64,000 nt of DNA, taken from NCBI GenBank assembly GCA_003222975.1, contig QHXN01000015.1:1-64000 (forward strand), written 5' to 3'. The translations under genes were made by a program, and so were the position numbers. Shown here piece after piece: positions 16,405 to 24,330 of this stretch. How positions within the stretch are numbered: the stretch's first letter is position 1; each line of letters begins with the position of its first letter. The notes beneath the pieces are model-generated. The model was given only the letters and a program-made list of their open reading frames with translations. It was not told where the DNA came from and did no database searches. Source of the stretch: Acidobacteriota bacterium (GTDB taxonomy: Bacteria; Acidobacteriota; Blastocatellia; Pyrinomonadales; Pyrinomonadaceae).

Positions 16405-17556
16405 TCAGCCGCGCGTGTTAACGGTCGCCCCCGGCGCGGCCTCGCCGGACTCCTCTCTCGCCCCTTCCGCCTGCTGCGTCCTCTCTTCCTTCAGCAGAGA
16501 GGTCTCGTACTTCACCTCGCCGACGAGCGTGTCCGTGATGGCTTTGGCGAAGCCGAGGATGGCCGGGCCGAGGACGATGCCGGGGATGCCGAAGGCGTAA
16601 ACTCCGGCGACGAGGCCGACGAGCATCCAGTAGTAGTTGAAGTGCTGCGCGGCGCGCGCGGCGAGCTTCGGGCGCACGACGAGCGTCGAGCAGGCCGTGA
16701 TAGCCACGCCGACGAGCAGGTAGGCGGCGGCGGCGCGCGGCTCGTCGCGGAAGACGAGCAGGTAGATGCCGACGGGGACATAGACCGTCCATTCGCCGAG
16801 CAGCGGGAAGAAGCCGACGAGGAAGACGACGAGCGCGAGCACGACCGCGAGCGGCACGCCGAAGGAGAGGTTCAACACGAGGATGAGGATCGCCTTGAGC
16901 GTCTGGTCAACCATCACGGCGAAGAGCGCGCCGCGCAGAGCGCCGCCGACATTCTCGCCCAGACGCTCGTAGAAGGGCAGGAAGTCGCCGGGAACCCTCA
17001 GCTTGATGTAGGCGGCGAGTCGGATGCGCTGCGTGAGGACGTAGAAGAGCGTGAAGAAGAAGAGGATGGCCGAGACGAGCAGCAGTGCCGAGCGCTTCCT
17101 CACCTCCGCGATGGCCTCGCCGGAGCGCACGACCGCCTCGCTGAAGGCCGTCTGCAAGGCGGCGCGCGTGTTCTCGACCGCGACGTACTCGGAGAGCGAG
17201 CGGCTGATGCCCTCGATGATCTGCTCGCGCCGCTCCTCGACCGCCGTCGAGTAGCCGGACATCTCGTGCCAGCCGTAGCCCACGGTCACGGCGAGCGGGA
17301 CGAGGATGAGCGCGATGGTGATGAGCGCGCTCCCGGCGCGCGCTCTCAGGCGACGCTCCAGCCACTCCTGCACGGGCAGCAGGTACGCGCCGGCCACAAC
17401 GCCCAACAGCAGCGCGACCAGAATCTCTCCGAGCAGCCGCATGAACAGCAGCAGCGCGAGCGCCGTCGCCGCCGCGTAGATGGCCGCGCGCTTGGCCTCG
17501 CCCACCGTCACGTCGCCCAGCCGCTTTTGCTCGTCGCCCTGCACCATGGCTGCCAC
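16405..17556 (-). CDS. AI-2E family (PerM/TqsA-like) transporter
   Basis: A 383-aa integral membrane protein. Hydrophobic segments are paired near the N-terminus (about 25-75) and clustered in the C-terminal half (about 205-340), with an extended soluble region between (about 90-185), which is the AI-2E/PerM layout. GVAITACSTLVVRPKL and GIPGIVLGPAILGF are typical of the family. Family members export autoinducer-2 or act as Na+/H+ antiporters; the substrate cannot be read here. Confidence 0.85.
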   Translation of the reverse strand: MAAMVQGDEQKRLGDVTVGEAKRAAIYAAATALALLLFMRLLGEILVALLLGVVAGAYLLPVQEWLERRLRARAGSALITIALILVPLAVTVGYGWHEMSGYSTAVEERREQIIEGISRSLSEYVAVENTRAALQTAFSEAVVRSGEAIAEVRKRSALLLVSAILFFFTLFYVLTQRIRLAAYIKLRVPGDFLPFYERLGENVGGALRGALFAVMVDQTLKAILILVLNLSFGVPLAVVLALVVFLVGFFPLLGEWTVYVPVGIYLLVFRDEPRAAAAYLLVGVAITACSTLVVRPKLAARAAQHFNYYWMLVGLVAGVYAFGIPGIVLGPAILGFAKAITDTLVGEVKYETSLLKEERTQQAEGAREESGEAAPGATVNTRG

Positions 17557-17604
17557 TTTAACACGCGGTTTGTGGCCGGAGTCTGTCTTCCCGGCAATAA
17601 AATT

Positions 17605-17692
17605 AAGGCGGAAGGACGAGGGATGAAGGATGAAGGCGCGACTGTCAGGCTCTTGCCTTCACTTCATCCCTCATCCTTCCGCCTTCATCCTT
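17605..17692. repeat. Heptamer hairpin repeat G (word AAGGATG)
   Basis: The left arm (17605-17637) and right arm (17655-17692) are imperfect inverted repeats of AAGGATG/AAGGCGG/AGGGATG 7-mers. Unlike most of the others it lies between two divergent starts (17556 minus and 17784 plus), so it cannot be simply a terminator. Confidence 0.85.
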
Positions 17693-17783
17693 GCCGTTCG
17701 CGATTTGTGCGCGGGCGCGAAGGCGGTTAAACTCTGCGTTTCGGTTTTCATCCGATTTCCAGACCCGTTTTCACAGAGGAGTT

Positions 17784-18803
17784 ATGAGCGCTAAGACCTT
17801 GACCCCACTCGAAGTTTTTCTCGACGGACACGACGACGCGGCCTGGCGCGAAACGGTCGCGGAACTCTCGTCCTCGATCCACGAGGTTGACAGGACGGCG
17901 ACGCAAATCTGGTTCTACTTCTTTCCCGTAGCGCTGCTGCGCGCCTTCGAGCAGGCGGAAGACCCCGCGAAGCTCGCGCAAGAGTTGCTGATGCAGGGCA
18001 AGTGGCTTCTCAGGGATCAGGTTGACTCGTCGCACACGTTCCTCTACGGCCACCGCTTCTGGCCGGAGGTCAAGCGCGCCGTCACGCGCGCGGCGGAGGC
18101 GAAAGACGCTCCCGCGCGTCGCTCACTCATCGAGGTCGTCCGCGAAGTCGCGCGCAGCGCCGCCGCCGCGCGCAGGGTTGACGAGTCGCTCGTCGTCGGC
18201 ATCGCGGCGGTCGGGCTGATGACGTTGCGGCAGGCCGGCCTCGAAGAGTTTAAGAAGACGCCGGGCGAGGTGCTGATTGATAAGAAGCACGCGCGCAGGA
18301 CGCCCGAAGAGATTCTGCGGGAGCGCGCGCGCGACGACAATCAAGGGCTGTTCAGCTTCCTGCGCACGACGGACAAGCACTGGACGGTCGTGTGGGATGA
18401 GAACCTGGACGAACGGCGCTTCCACGCGGTCAACATGCAGGAGGTCGCCTCAGCCGCGGCCACGGACAAACGACCGTGGCACGAGCTGGACGCGCGCTGC
18501 ACCGTCAACGAAGGCCCCATCCCCGTGCAGTGCCGCTCGGCCTCTTGCGGCACGTGCTGGGTCGGCGTGCTCGGCGGCGCGGAGAAGCTAACGGAGGTGG
18601 ACTGGCGCGAGCGCAAGATGATGCCGCTCTTCGGCTACATCGAGACGGACGAGGCTCGTCCGCTCATACGCCTTTCGTGCCAGGCGAGGGCGGCGGGCGC
18701 TATCGCCATCGTCATCCCGCCGTGGAACGGCTACTTCGGCAAGTACCTGAAGCGGCAGCGTGAGGAGGCGGCGGCGGAGGCGGGCGAGGCCCTGGTCGGT
18801 TAA
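17784..18803 (+). CDS. 2Fe-2S ferredoxin-domain protein
   Basis: A 339-aa protein with an N-terminal helical region of unknown function (about 1-175) and a C-terminal plant-type 2Fe-2S domain. The cluster ligands are C250, C255 and C258 (CRSASCGTC) and C299 (RLSCQAR). The start is the ATG at 17784, preceded by GAGGAG; the frame extends upstream but without support. It is followed after three bases by the next gene, so the two are an operon. Electron-transfer partner and substrate are unknown. Confidence 0.8.
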   Translation: MSAKTLTPLEVFLDGHDDAAWRETVAELSSSIHEVDRTATQIWFYFFPVALLRAFEQAEDPAKLAQELLMQGKWLLRDQVDSSHTFLYGHRFWPEVKRAVTRAAEAKDAPARRSLIEVVREVARSAAAARRVDESLVVGIAAVGLMTLRQAGLEEFKKTPGEVLIDKKHARRTPEEILRERARDDNQGLFSFLRTTDKHWTVVWDENLDERRFHAVNMQEVASAAATDKRPWHELDARCTVNEGPIPVQCRSASCGTCWVGVLGGAEKLTEVDWRERKMMPLFGYIETDEARPLIRLSCQARAAGAIAIVIPPWNGYFGKYLKRQREEAAAEAGEALVG

Positions 18804-18806
18804 GCG

Positions 18807-19367
18807 ATGTCGAAAGCTGAGACGAAAGGGGCGGCGGGCGCGGACGGCCCGCAAGGGCCTCCGGCGCTGCGGCGCGACGCGCGTGGGCGCATCGAGCCTT
18901 CGTCGCTCGCCGACCTCATCCAGTGGTTTCTCGACTATGACGGGCGCGTGGCGGTCGTGCGCTCCCCCGCGGTCGAGTCGCTGTTCCAGTGGAAGCAGCA
19001 GGAGGATTTGAAGGGGCAGCCCGACGCCTTCGCCTTCCGCCTCGCCGAAGACCGCCTCGCCGTCGGCGTCATGCAGGCGCTCGTCGAGCACGACACGGAG
19101 ACGGGGCTGCACGCGTGGATTAAAGAGTTGCTGGCCGCTCTCGACGACGCGTCGAAGACGAACGAGGCGATTGCCGAAGCCTACGGCCTGAAGCCTTCCG
19201 GCGAGTCGCCGGTCGTCTCGGAGGCGGAGAAGATTCCCTCGCGGCGCGAGCGCGACATCTATCTCGCCTGCTGCTGGCTGGAGACGCTCTGTACCGCCGA
19301 GGCGCGCGTGCTAGGATGGGCGTACCAGGGACTCTACGGCAGACCTTTTCATCCTGATGATTTTTAA
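18807..19367 (+). CDS. Hypothetical protein linked to 2Fe-2S protein
   Basis: A 186-aa soluble protein with a disordered, glycine-rich start (about 1-25) and a predominantly helical remainder. The segment YLACCWLETLCTAEARVLGWAY near the C-terminus holds three cysteines. No family recognised. It starts three bases after the ferredoxin-domain gene and so probably works with it. Confidence 0.65.
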   Translation: MSKAETKGAAGADGPQGPPALRRDARGRIEPSSLADLIQWFLDYDGRVAVVRSPAVESLFQWKQQEDLKGQPDAFAFRLAEDRLAVGVMQALVEHDTETGLHAWIKELLAALDDASKTNEAIAEAYGLKPSGESPVVSEAEKIPSRRERDIYLACCWLETLCTAEARVLGWAYQGLYGRPFHPDDF

Positions 19368-19409
19368 GCGGCGTCTCTTCAATGAGGGCGCGCGAGGGGC
19401 AATCATACA

Positions 19410-19676
19410 ATGGCAGAGAGACCGAACTACACGAACAACTCGCAGACGGTCATCGTTGACGCGGACGCATTCGAGTTCGAGACGCTCGAAGAAGTGAACG
19501 GCCACGCGACGGTCGTCCGCTTCCGCGTCGAGAACGCGGACGTGCGCGCCGGCGACGTGCTGCTGGTGCTCGCCGGCAGCGACATAAACTTCCACGGCAT
19601 GATCGGCCTCATCGAGGACGGCTACGGCGTCGCCACAGACCGCCGCGGCTCGCTGCTGCCCGCCACCGTCCAATAA
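19410..19676 (+). CDS. Hypothetical small protein
   Basis: An 88-aa protein of mostly beta character (VVRFRVENADVRAGDVLLVLAG). It follows the previous gene by 42 bases on the same strand and may be the last gene of that unit. No family recognised. Downstream the coding pattern stops for about 690 bases before the injection-system island. Confidence 0.6.
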   Translation: MAERPNYTNNSQTVIVDADAFEFETLEEVNGHATVVRFRVENADVRAGDVLLVLAGSDINFHGMIGLIEDGYGVATDRRGSLLPATVQ

Positions 19677-19723
19677 AATGTCGGAAGATTCTTAAAATCG
19701 TCACGGCCCGAGCAGCCGCGCGC

Positions 19724-19779
19724 TACTCGAAGACCTGGTAAAGCTCATCGGTTATCTCGAAGGTCAGAGTCTCGCTCAT
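19724..19779 (-). pseudogene. Truncated antitoxin-like gene remnant
   Basis: The minus strand reads MSETLTFEITDELYQVFE and then a TAG stop, with RAAARAVTIL continuing in frame. Small antitoxins paired with PIN or ParE toxins often begin this way (short beta-strand, then IPDELYE-like helix). No toxin gene is adjacent. It could be chance, as only 18 codons are open. Confidence 0.3.
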
Positions 19780-19840
19780 CGGAAGTTCACCTCGGACGCT
19801 ATCCTGGCACGGCGGACGCCGCGCCGTTCAGTTCCTTTGG

Positions 19841-19884
19841 CGGCGTGGTTACTCCCAAGGTCAGGTCAGGATGGCTATTGACAA
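19841..19884 (+). repeat. Left copy of island-flanking direct repeat
   Basis: CGGCGTGGTTACTCC (19841-19855) and CTATTGACA (19875-19883) recur in the same order and orientation at 54825-54839 and 54842-54850, just after the last island gene. The two blocks are 19 bases apart here and 2 apart on the right. Possible attachment-site or duplication scar; it could also be a shared promoter fragment (TTGACA). Confidence 0.5.
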
Positions 19885-20364
19885 CCCAGTCGCATGGGTA
19901 TAGAGTCCGTGCCGTTTTCACAGAGGAGTTGATCAAGCCGAGTTTCCTAGCCAATGTCTTCTACGCGTTGTTCCTGTTGATGCATTGCTCGCTTCGCTGT
20001 TACTGCTTCGCTATCGCTGTCTGATTCTTCACGCTGTCCTGTAAGCCACGCAATCCGACGCCCCTCGCCGTGGAGAGATTGACATGGTGCCACGCACTTT
20101 CATTCTTGTTCCTCAGACTTGCCCCGATTCTAGACGTATGGCCAGCTGCCTGAGCCTCGTGAGGCGGCGGCGAAACATCCTGGAAGCAATCTCAAGGAGA
20201 CGAGACACGATTTAATACGTGCCTTTACCGCACAAGTATAGCGACGTTTTGTCGCTGCCCGTCCGCTAAAGCCGGGCCGCCACCTCGATTGTGGTGCGCG
20301 AGGCGCAGGTTGAGCAGGGCGGGTTGTCTGCGTTGCGCAGGCGCGCACGGGTGAAACCAAAAGT

Positions 20365-21786
20365 ATGTGGGTGCGGCCTATGAACCAGCCTAAAATACTG
20401 CTGCTTAACTTCGAACCGGAAAGAAGCTTGAGCGACGCGCTGCGTTCTATTCTGGAGACGAAGTTTCTGGTCGAGTGTCATTGCCAGCCGTTTCCTGAGA
20501 CGGAGGACGTAGCCGCCGAGCAGTTATCCGACCAACTCATCTGCGCCACTGATGCCGCGTTGATATTCGTCGTCGTATCGGGGGACGCGTGGCGGCGCGC
20601 GGAAAGACTACTGAAGTCCGCAGGCCGGTGCTGCGCGCCGCGACCGGCCATCGCCGTGGCGCAAGATGTAGAGCCGGAGCAGATTCTCACCTGGCTGAGA
20701 TTGTGGGCGACGGACTTCATCGTCCCGCCGCTGAGCGCGGAAGAGGTGCTGCCGCGTGCGCTGCGACTGCTACGGCGCACGGAGGAAGAGGACGAACTCT
20801 GCCTGACGCTGAAAGAAAGAATGGGGCTGCGGCAACTCGTCGGGCAGAGCAAAGCCTTCGTGGCGGAGATCGGGAAGCTGCCGCTCATTGCGCGCTGCGA
20901 CGTGCGGGTGCTGATCCAGGGTGAGACGGGGACGGGCAAAGAGCTTTGCGCGCGCGCCATACACTATCTCAGCCCGCGCAGCAGCGGCCCCTTCATCCCC
21001 GTAAACTGCGGCGCGATACCAGCCGAACTGGTCGAGAACGAGTTATTCGGGCACGAACGCGGAGCGTACACGGGCGCGACGACAGCGCACGCCGGCATGA
21101 TTCAAGAGGCAGAGGGTGGGACGCTCTTCCTCGACGAAATAGATTGTTTGCCGCCCGTCGCACAGGTGAAACTGCTCCGCTTCATACAGGAGAAGGAGTA
21201 CCGGCCACTCGGCTCGACGAAAGTGCGCCACGCAGACGTGCGGGTGATCTCGGCCACTAACGCGGACACCGAGCAGGCTGTCAAAGAGGGAAAACTGCGG
21301 CGCGACTTTTACTACCGACTTAACGTCGTGCCGCTGTTGCTGCCGCCCTTGCGCGAGCGGCGCTGTGACATTGAACTGCTCGCGCAGCACTTCCTCTCCA
21401 AGTTCGTATCCGAATTCAACAGCAGTGTGAGCAGCATCGCGCACGCAGCGCTCCGTAAGCTCGCCAGCTATGACTGGCCTGGGAACGTGCGCGAGCTTGA
21501 GCACGTCATGGAGCGCGCTGTGACGCTCGCGGAGCAGAGCGTCCTGCAAGCGGAAGACATCGTCCTCCCGACTGAGAGCACACCGCTCGTCAACGACTCC
21601 TTCAGCCAAGCGAAGGCGAGGATGATTGACCGGTTCGAGCGGGAGTATATACGCGAGATGCTCATCGCGTACTGCGGAAACATCACGAAGGCCGCGCTGG
21701 CCGCAAAGAAGAATCGCCGCGCCTTCTGGCAGTTAATCCGCAAGCACCACATCAACGTCCATGAATTCAAGAGTGACACTTTCTGA
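20365..21786 (+). CDS. Sigma-54-dependent activator with pseudo-receiver domain
   Basis: A 473-aa NtrC-type enhancer-binding protein. The AAA+ domain (about 155-380) is intact: GETGTGKE Walker A (G186 on), GAYTGA sigma-54 contact loop (233-238), GGTLFLDEID Walker B. The C-terminal HTH is Fis-like (NITKAALAAKKNRRAFWQLI). The N-terminal domain (about 6-140) has receiver-like beta-alpha spacing but no acidic pocket (LLNFEPE), no phospho-acceptor Asp (LIFVVVSG) and no lysine before the last helix (FIVPPLS). So it is probably not controlled by a kinase. A second ATG lies at 20380. It directly precedes a sigma-54 promoter and the injection-system operon, which is its likely target. Confidence 0.88.
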   Translation: MWVRPMNQPKILLLNFEPERSLSDALRSILETKFLVECHCQPFPETEDVAAEQLSDQLICATDAALIFVVVSGDAWRRAERLLKSAGRCCAPRPAIAVAQDVEPEQILTWLRLWATDFIVPPLSAEEVLPRALRLLRRTEEEDELCLTLKERMGLRQLVGQSKAFVAEIGKLPLIARCDVRVLIQGETGTGKELCARAIHYLSPRSSGPFIPVNCGAIPAELVENELFGHERGAYTGATTAHAGMIQEAEGGTLFLDEIDCLPPVAQVKLLRFIQEKEYRPLGSTKVRHADVRVISATNADTEQAVKEGKLRRDFYYRLNVVPLLLPPLRERRCDIELLAQHFLSKFVSEFNSSVSSIAHAALRKLASYDWPGNVRELEHVMERAVTLAEQSVLQAEDIVLPTESTPLVNDSFSQAKARMIDRFEREYIREMLIAYCGNITKAALAAKKNRRAFWQLIRKHHINVHEFKSDTF

Positions 21787-21874
21787 AGGTTCGCGGCCCT
21801 CAGACTTACAGCCGCAGAAGGCTCTCGGCCTCTCCCAGGCAAGCTTCAAAGTAGGACAACTCATCCCGCCGCAC

Positions 21875-21890
21875 AGGACATTTTTGTCCT
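21875..21890. promoter_or_regulatory. Candidate upstream activator site (inverted repeat)
   Basis: AGGACATTTTTGTCCT is a 6+6 inverted repeat with a 4-base spacer, about 190 bases upstream of the sigma-54 promoter. This is a usual distance for binding of NtrC-type activators. A half-site-like AGGACA lies at 21853-21858. Assignment is by position and symmetry only. Confidence 0.45.
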
Positions 21891-22065
21891 AGCCCTATCT
21901 CCGTCTGACCGCAACACTTCTGCCCTCAGCCCGCCCGCCGCAATGACAAAAAGAGGCCGCGTGAGTCATACCGCCCGCTGGTGAGCGCACCTTCTGGCCT
22001 GGAAAAGATGAAGAAAGCGCCGCTTTAGCGCAGCCATAGCGGTTGTTGCAGGCGAGCCTTGGCCG

Positions 22066-22082
22066 TTGGCAGGCGGCTTGCA
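22066..22082 (+). promoter_or_regulatory. Sigma-54 (-24/-12) promoter
   Basis: TTGGCAGGCGGCTTGCA matches the consensus YTGGCACG-N4-TTGCW at all but one position. The invariant GG (22068-22069) and GC (22080-22081) are 12 bases apart as required. Predicted start of transcription is near 22093, about 30 bases before the first island gene. An intact sigma-54 activator gene lies just upstream. Confidence 0.8.
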
Positions 22083-22123
22083 AGCGAGCCTCAGCCGATA
22101 GCGAGTGCTTTGCGGATTATGCT

Positions 22124-22414
22124 ATGTGCCAAAGCTGCGAGACACAAATCTCGGAAGAGATTCTGTCCTACCTCGCCCAACATCCGGGGGCGCAGGACAC
22201 AATCGAAGGCATCGTCGAGTGGTGGCTGCTAGAGCGGAGGATCAAACACCAGACGGTGAGCGTCAAGGCGGCACTCGCCGGATTGATCGGGGAGGGGCTG
22301 GTGATCGAGCGCAAAGGTCGTGGCGCGCGGAGCGTCTATCGGATCAACCGGCGGCGGATGAAAACTATCATGGCACTGCTGGAGCAGCGCTCCGGCGAGT
22401 GCAAACAAACCTGA
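22124..22414 (+). CDS. Small winged-helix-like protein, first gene of island operon
   Basis: A 96-aa protein. Residues about 8-75 read as a winged helix (EEILSYLAQHPGAQDTIEGIVEWWL, VSVKAALAGLIGEGLVIERKGRG), followed by a basic tail. The chosen ATG at 22124 lies just after the sigma-54 promoter; the frame runs further upstream through the promoter itself. Similar small wHTH proteins are often found at the start of contractile-injection operons and may be autoregulators, which is inference here. Two N-terminal cysteines (CQSC) are present. Confidence 0.7.
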   Translation: MCQSCETQISEEILSYLAQHPGAQDTIEGIVEWWLLERRIKHQTVSVKAALAGLIGEGLVIERKGRGARSVYRINRRRMKTIMALLEQRSGECKQT

Positions 22415-22485
22415 CGAAGTTCGCGCGCCAGTCTTGGGTCTGTACGGGCTGATCTGGTCGGACGAGGAAAAGGGACAAGGCACTC

Positions 22486-23100
22486 ATGTATACGGCTTTG
22501 CGCGCGACGAGCCTGACCATCGCCCAGTATCTTCGTCAGGGGCTGGAAACGAATCCCGACCTCGCCCCGTTCTTCGACGCGGGCAGCGGCGGGACGATGG
22601 TCGTGACGCTCAACACGCCGCAGGAGATGCTTGACAGCGATGTCGAAGGGCTTTCGGTCTGGCTGTACAGGGTCGTGCGCGATGAGGAGCGGCTGAACGC
22701 GCCGCCCGTTCGGGTCTCGCCGGGACAGTTACGGCGCACGCCGCTGCCGGTGCGCCTGCACTACCTGATGACCCCGATTGTCAGCACCCGGCTACAGGCC
22801 AGCGCTGAGACGGAACAGGCGATCATCGGTAAAGTGCTACAAGCGTTTCACAGTCACCCCGTCTTGCGCGGCACAGACTTGCGGGACGATTTCTCCGGCA
22901 CGACCATAGAACTCATCGCCCGCCTCGAACAGTTGACTTTGGAAGAGGTGGCGCGCGTGTGGGACGCGCTCGAAGGCTCCTACCAGCTCTCCATCTCCTA
23001 CGAGGTGAGCGTCGTTTACATCGAAGCCGAACAAGAGCTTGAGCAGATTACGCCGGTGCAGATCATCGTGCCAGAGTTCGGCGTGATCGTGCCGACGTAA
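22486..23100 (+). CDS. DUF4255/Pvc16-like tube cap protein
   Basis: A 204-aa protein of the DUF4255 (Pvc16 N-terminal) kind. Typical features are LTIAQYLRQGLE at the start, VRLHYLMTP with the later EQAIIGKVLQAFHSHPVL, and WDALEGSYQLSISYEVSVVYIE. In Afp and PVC this protein caps the inner tube and ends its polymerisation, next to the sheath terminator. In this cluster it lies at the beginning, ahead of the sheath genes, a frequent order in eCIS loci. Confidence 0.82.
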   Translation: MYTALRATSLTIAQYLRQGLETNPDLAPFFDAGSGGTMVVTLNTPQEMLDSDVEGLSVWLYRVVRDEERLNAPPVRVSPGQLRRTPLPVRLHYLMTPIVSTRLQASAETEQAIIGKVLQAFHSHPVLRGTDLRDDFSGTTIELIARLEQLTLEEVARVWDALEGSYQLSISYEVSVVYIEAEQELEQITPVQIIVPEFGVIVPT

Positions 23101-23127
23101 GTTGACGCGCAGGATTAGAGGTTGCAG

Positions 23128-24297
23128 ATGGTGCGTATCGTCCACACGAACTTACGCGCGTATGGGTTTTCTCCCGACGACGCCGGGCCAGACATCGAAA
23201 AGACCTGGGCGCTCCTGAGCGCGCGCGCCGTTGACGAGGTGACGGGCGAGCCGCCGCGGACGCAACTGGCAATTGAGACTGACGAGGTAGAGATGTTTCC
23301 GCGAGTGGCGGATGGTGGTCTGATCGGCCTGGCCGGCATTCCCGCGCGCGCCTTCCCAGACTTGAACGCGCCGGGCTACGACGTGACTTTCACCGTCCGG
23401 GCCGCCGGCTATATCCCGCTTACGCAGACGGCAACCATCGCGCTCAATCTGGGCGTGATCGGGGCCTTCGCGCCGACCGACATCGGCGCGTTACCACTGC
23501 GGCGCGCGCCCGTCGTCATCAAGGGGCGGACGGTCGTCGCGGGCGGCGGCCCGAACGTCCCGGCTGTGGGCGCGACCGTGCAGGTGACAGGCATCTGGCC
23601 CACCTTGCCGTCTGCGGCGGCAGTCGTCCCGGCTGCCGCCCCGAACATTCTGTACCTGCGGCCGGGCCTCTACTTTAACAGGGACTTGGTAAACGACCGC
23701 GTGCGACGGCGCGAGTTGCAAAGGGTCTTGGGCGAGGACAAGCGGCTGCTGGCGGCGGTGGAGGCCGGGACGGACACGATTGAGTTGTCCGACCGGGTCA
23801 ACGTCGTGGTGGGCAGTGTGCTGGCGATTGGCGCGCAAGACCCGGAGCGAACAGAGTTCGTCACGGTCAGCGCCGTGGGCGGTGCGACCACAGCAGACCA
23901 GCCCGCCCGCATCACGCTCGCGCACCCACTCGCCCGCGCGCACCTGCGGGACGAGTTGGTCATCAGAGTCGTGCCGCAAGCGCCCGGCGCAGACAATCAG
24001 CTTGTGCGCGAGACCATAGCCGGCGACAGGTGCGTCGTCCTCGACGGCCTGGCCGACCTCGCCGGGGTGGGCGCAATCGAGATTGCGGGCGGCGCGGCGC
24101 TGGTGGAGTATCACGCCATCCGCCTCTATACCGCCACGAGCAACGCCGACGGCTACTACCGCCTGCCACCTATCAACCGCGCTGCGCAGCTCGAGCTACA
24201 AGCCGACGACGGCGTACACCCGAACATCACGCAGATCATCGTCCCGAACTATGCGGCGGGCGAGCACATCGTGGACTTCGTCTTCCGCGCGCCTTAA
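23128..24297 (+). CDS. Island accessory beta-protein sharing a module with sheath 1
   Basis: A 389-aa, beta-rich protein. Residues about 25-140 resemble a carboxypeptidase-regulatory-like or transthyretin-type fold (GYDVTFTVRAAGYIPL). Residues about 209-285 form a module (GTDTIELSDRVNVVVGSVL through LAHPLARAH) that recurs several times inside the neighbouring sheath protein. The end (DGYYRLPPINRAAQLELQ) again looks like a carboxypeptidase-regulatory domain. The start is the ATG at 23128 after AGAGG. It lies between the cap and sheath genes, so it may decorate the sheath. No known family assigned as a whole. Confidence 0.65.
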   Translation: MVRIVHTNLRAYGFSPDDAGPDIEKTWALLSARAVDEVTGEPPRTQLAIETDEVEMFPRVADGGLIGLAGIPARAFPDLNAPGYDVTFTVRAAGYIPLTQTATIALNLGVIGAFAPTDIGALPLRRAPVVIKGRTVVAGGGPNVPAVGATVQVTGIWPTLPSAAAVVPAAAPNILYLRPGLYFNRDLVNDRVRRRELQRVLGEDKRLLAAVEAGTDTIELSDRVNVVVGSVLAIGAQDPERTEFVTVSAVGGATTADQPARITLAHPLARAHLRDELVIRVVPQAPGADNQLVRETIAGDRCVVLDGLADLAGVGAIEIAGGAALVEYHAIRLYTATSNADGYYRLPPINRAAQLELQADDGVHPNITQIIVPNYAAGEHIVDFVFRAP

Positions 24298-24330
24298 AGG
24301 CGGCGACGGGAAGCCAACAGGAGGACTGTC

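Larger units (their letters stand above)
19677..20364. other. Gene-poor left border of the injection-system island
   Basis: About 690 bases without a supported intact gene. It holds the remnant of a small antitoxin-like gene (19724-19779, minus), one copy of a direct repeat that recurs after the island (19841-19884), and a 17-base copy (19914-19930) of the leader GTTTTCACAGAGGAGTT found before the 2Fe-2S gene (17767-17783). Base composition is visibly less GC-rich than in neighbouring genes. This looks like a scar of past insertions. Confidence 0.6.

Noticed and set aside
16318-17730. 470-codon frame opposite the AI-2E transporter
   Set aside because: Starts in hairpin F, ends in hairpin G, strongly charged and repetitive; the minus strand carries a coherent membrane protein.
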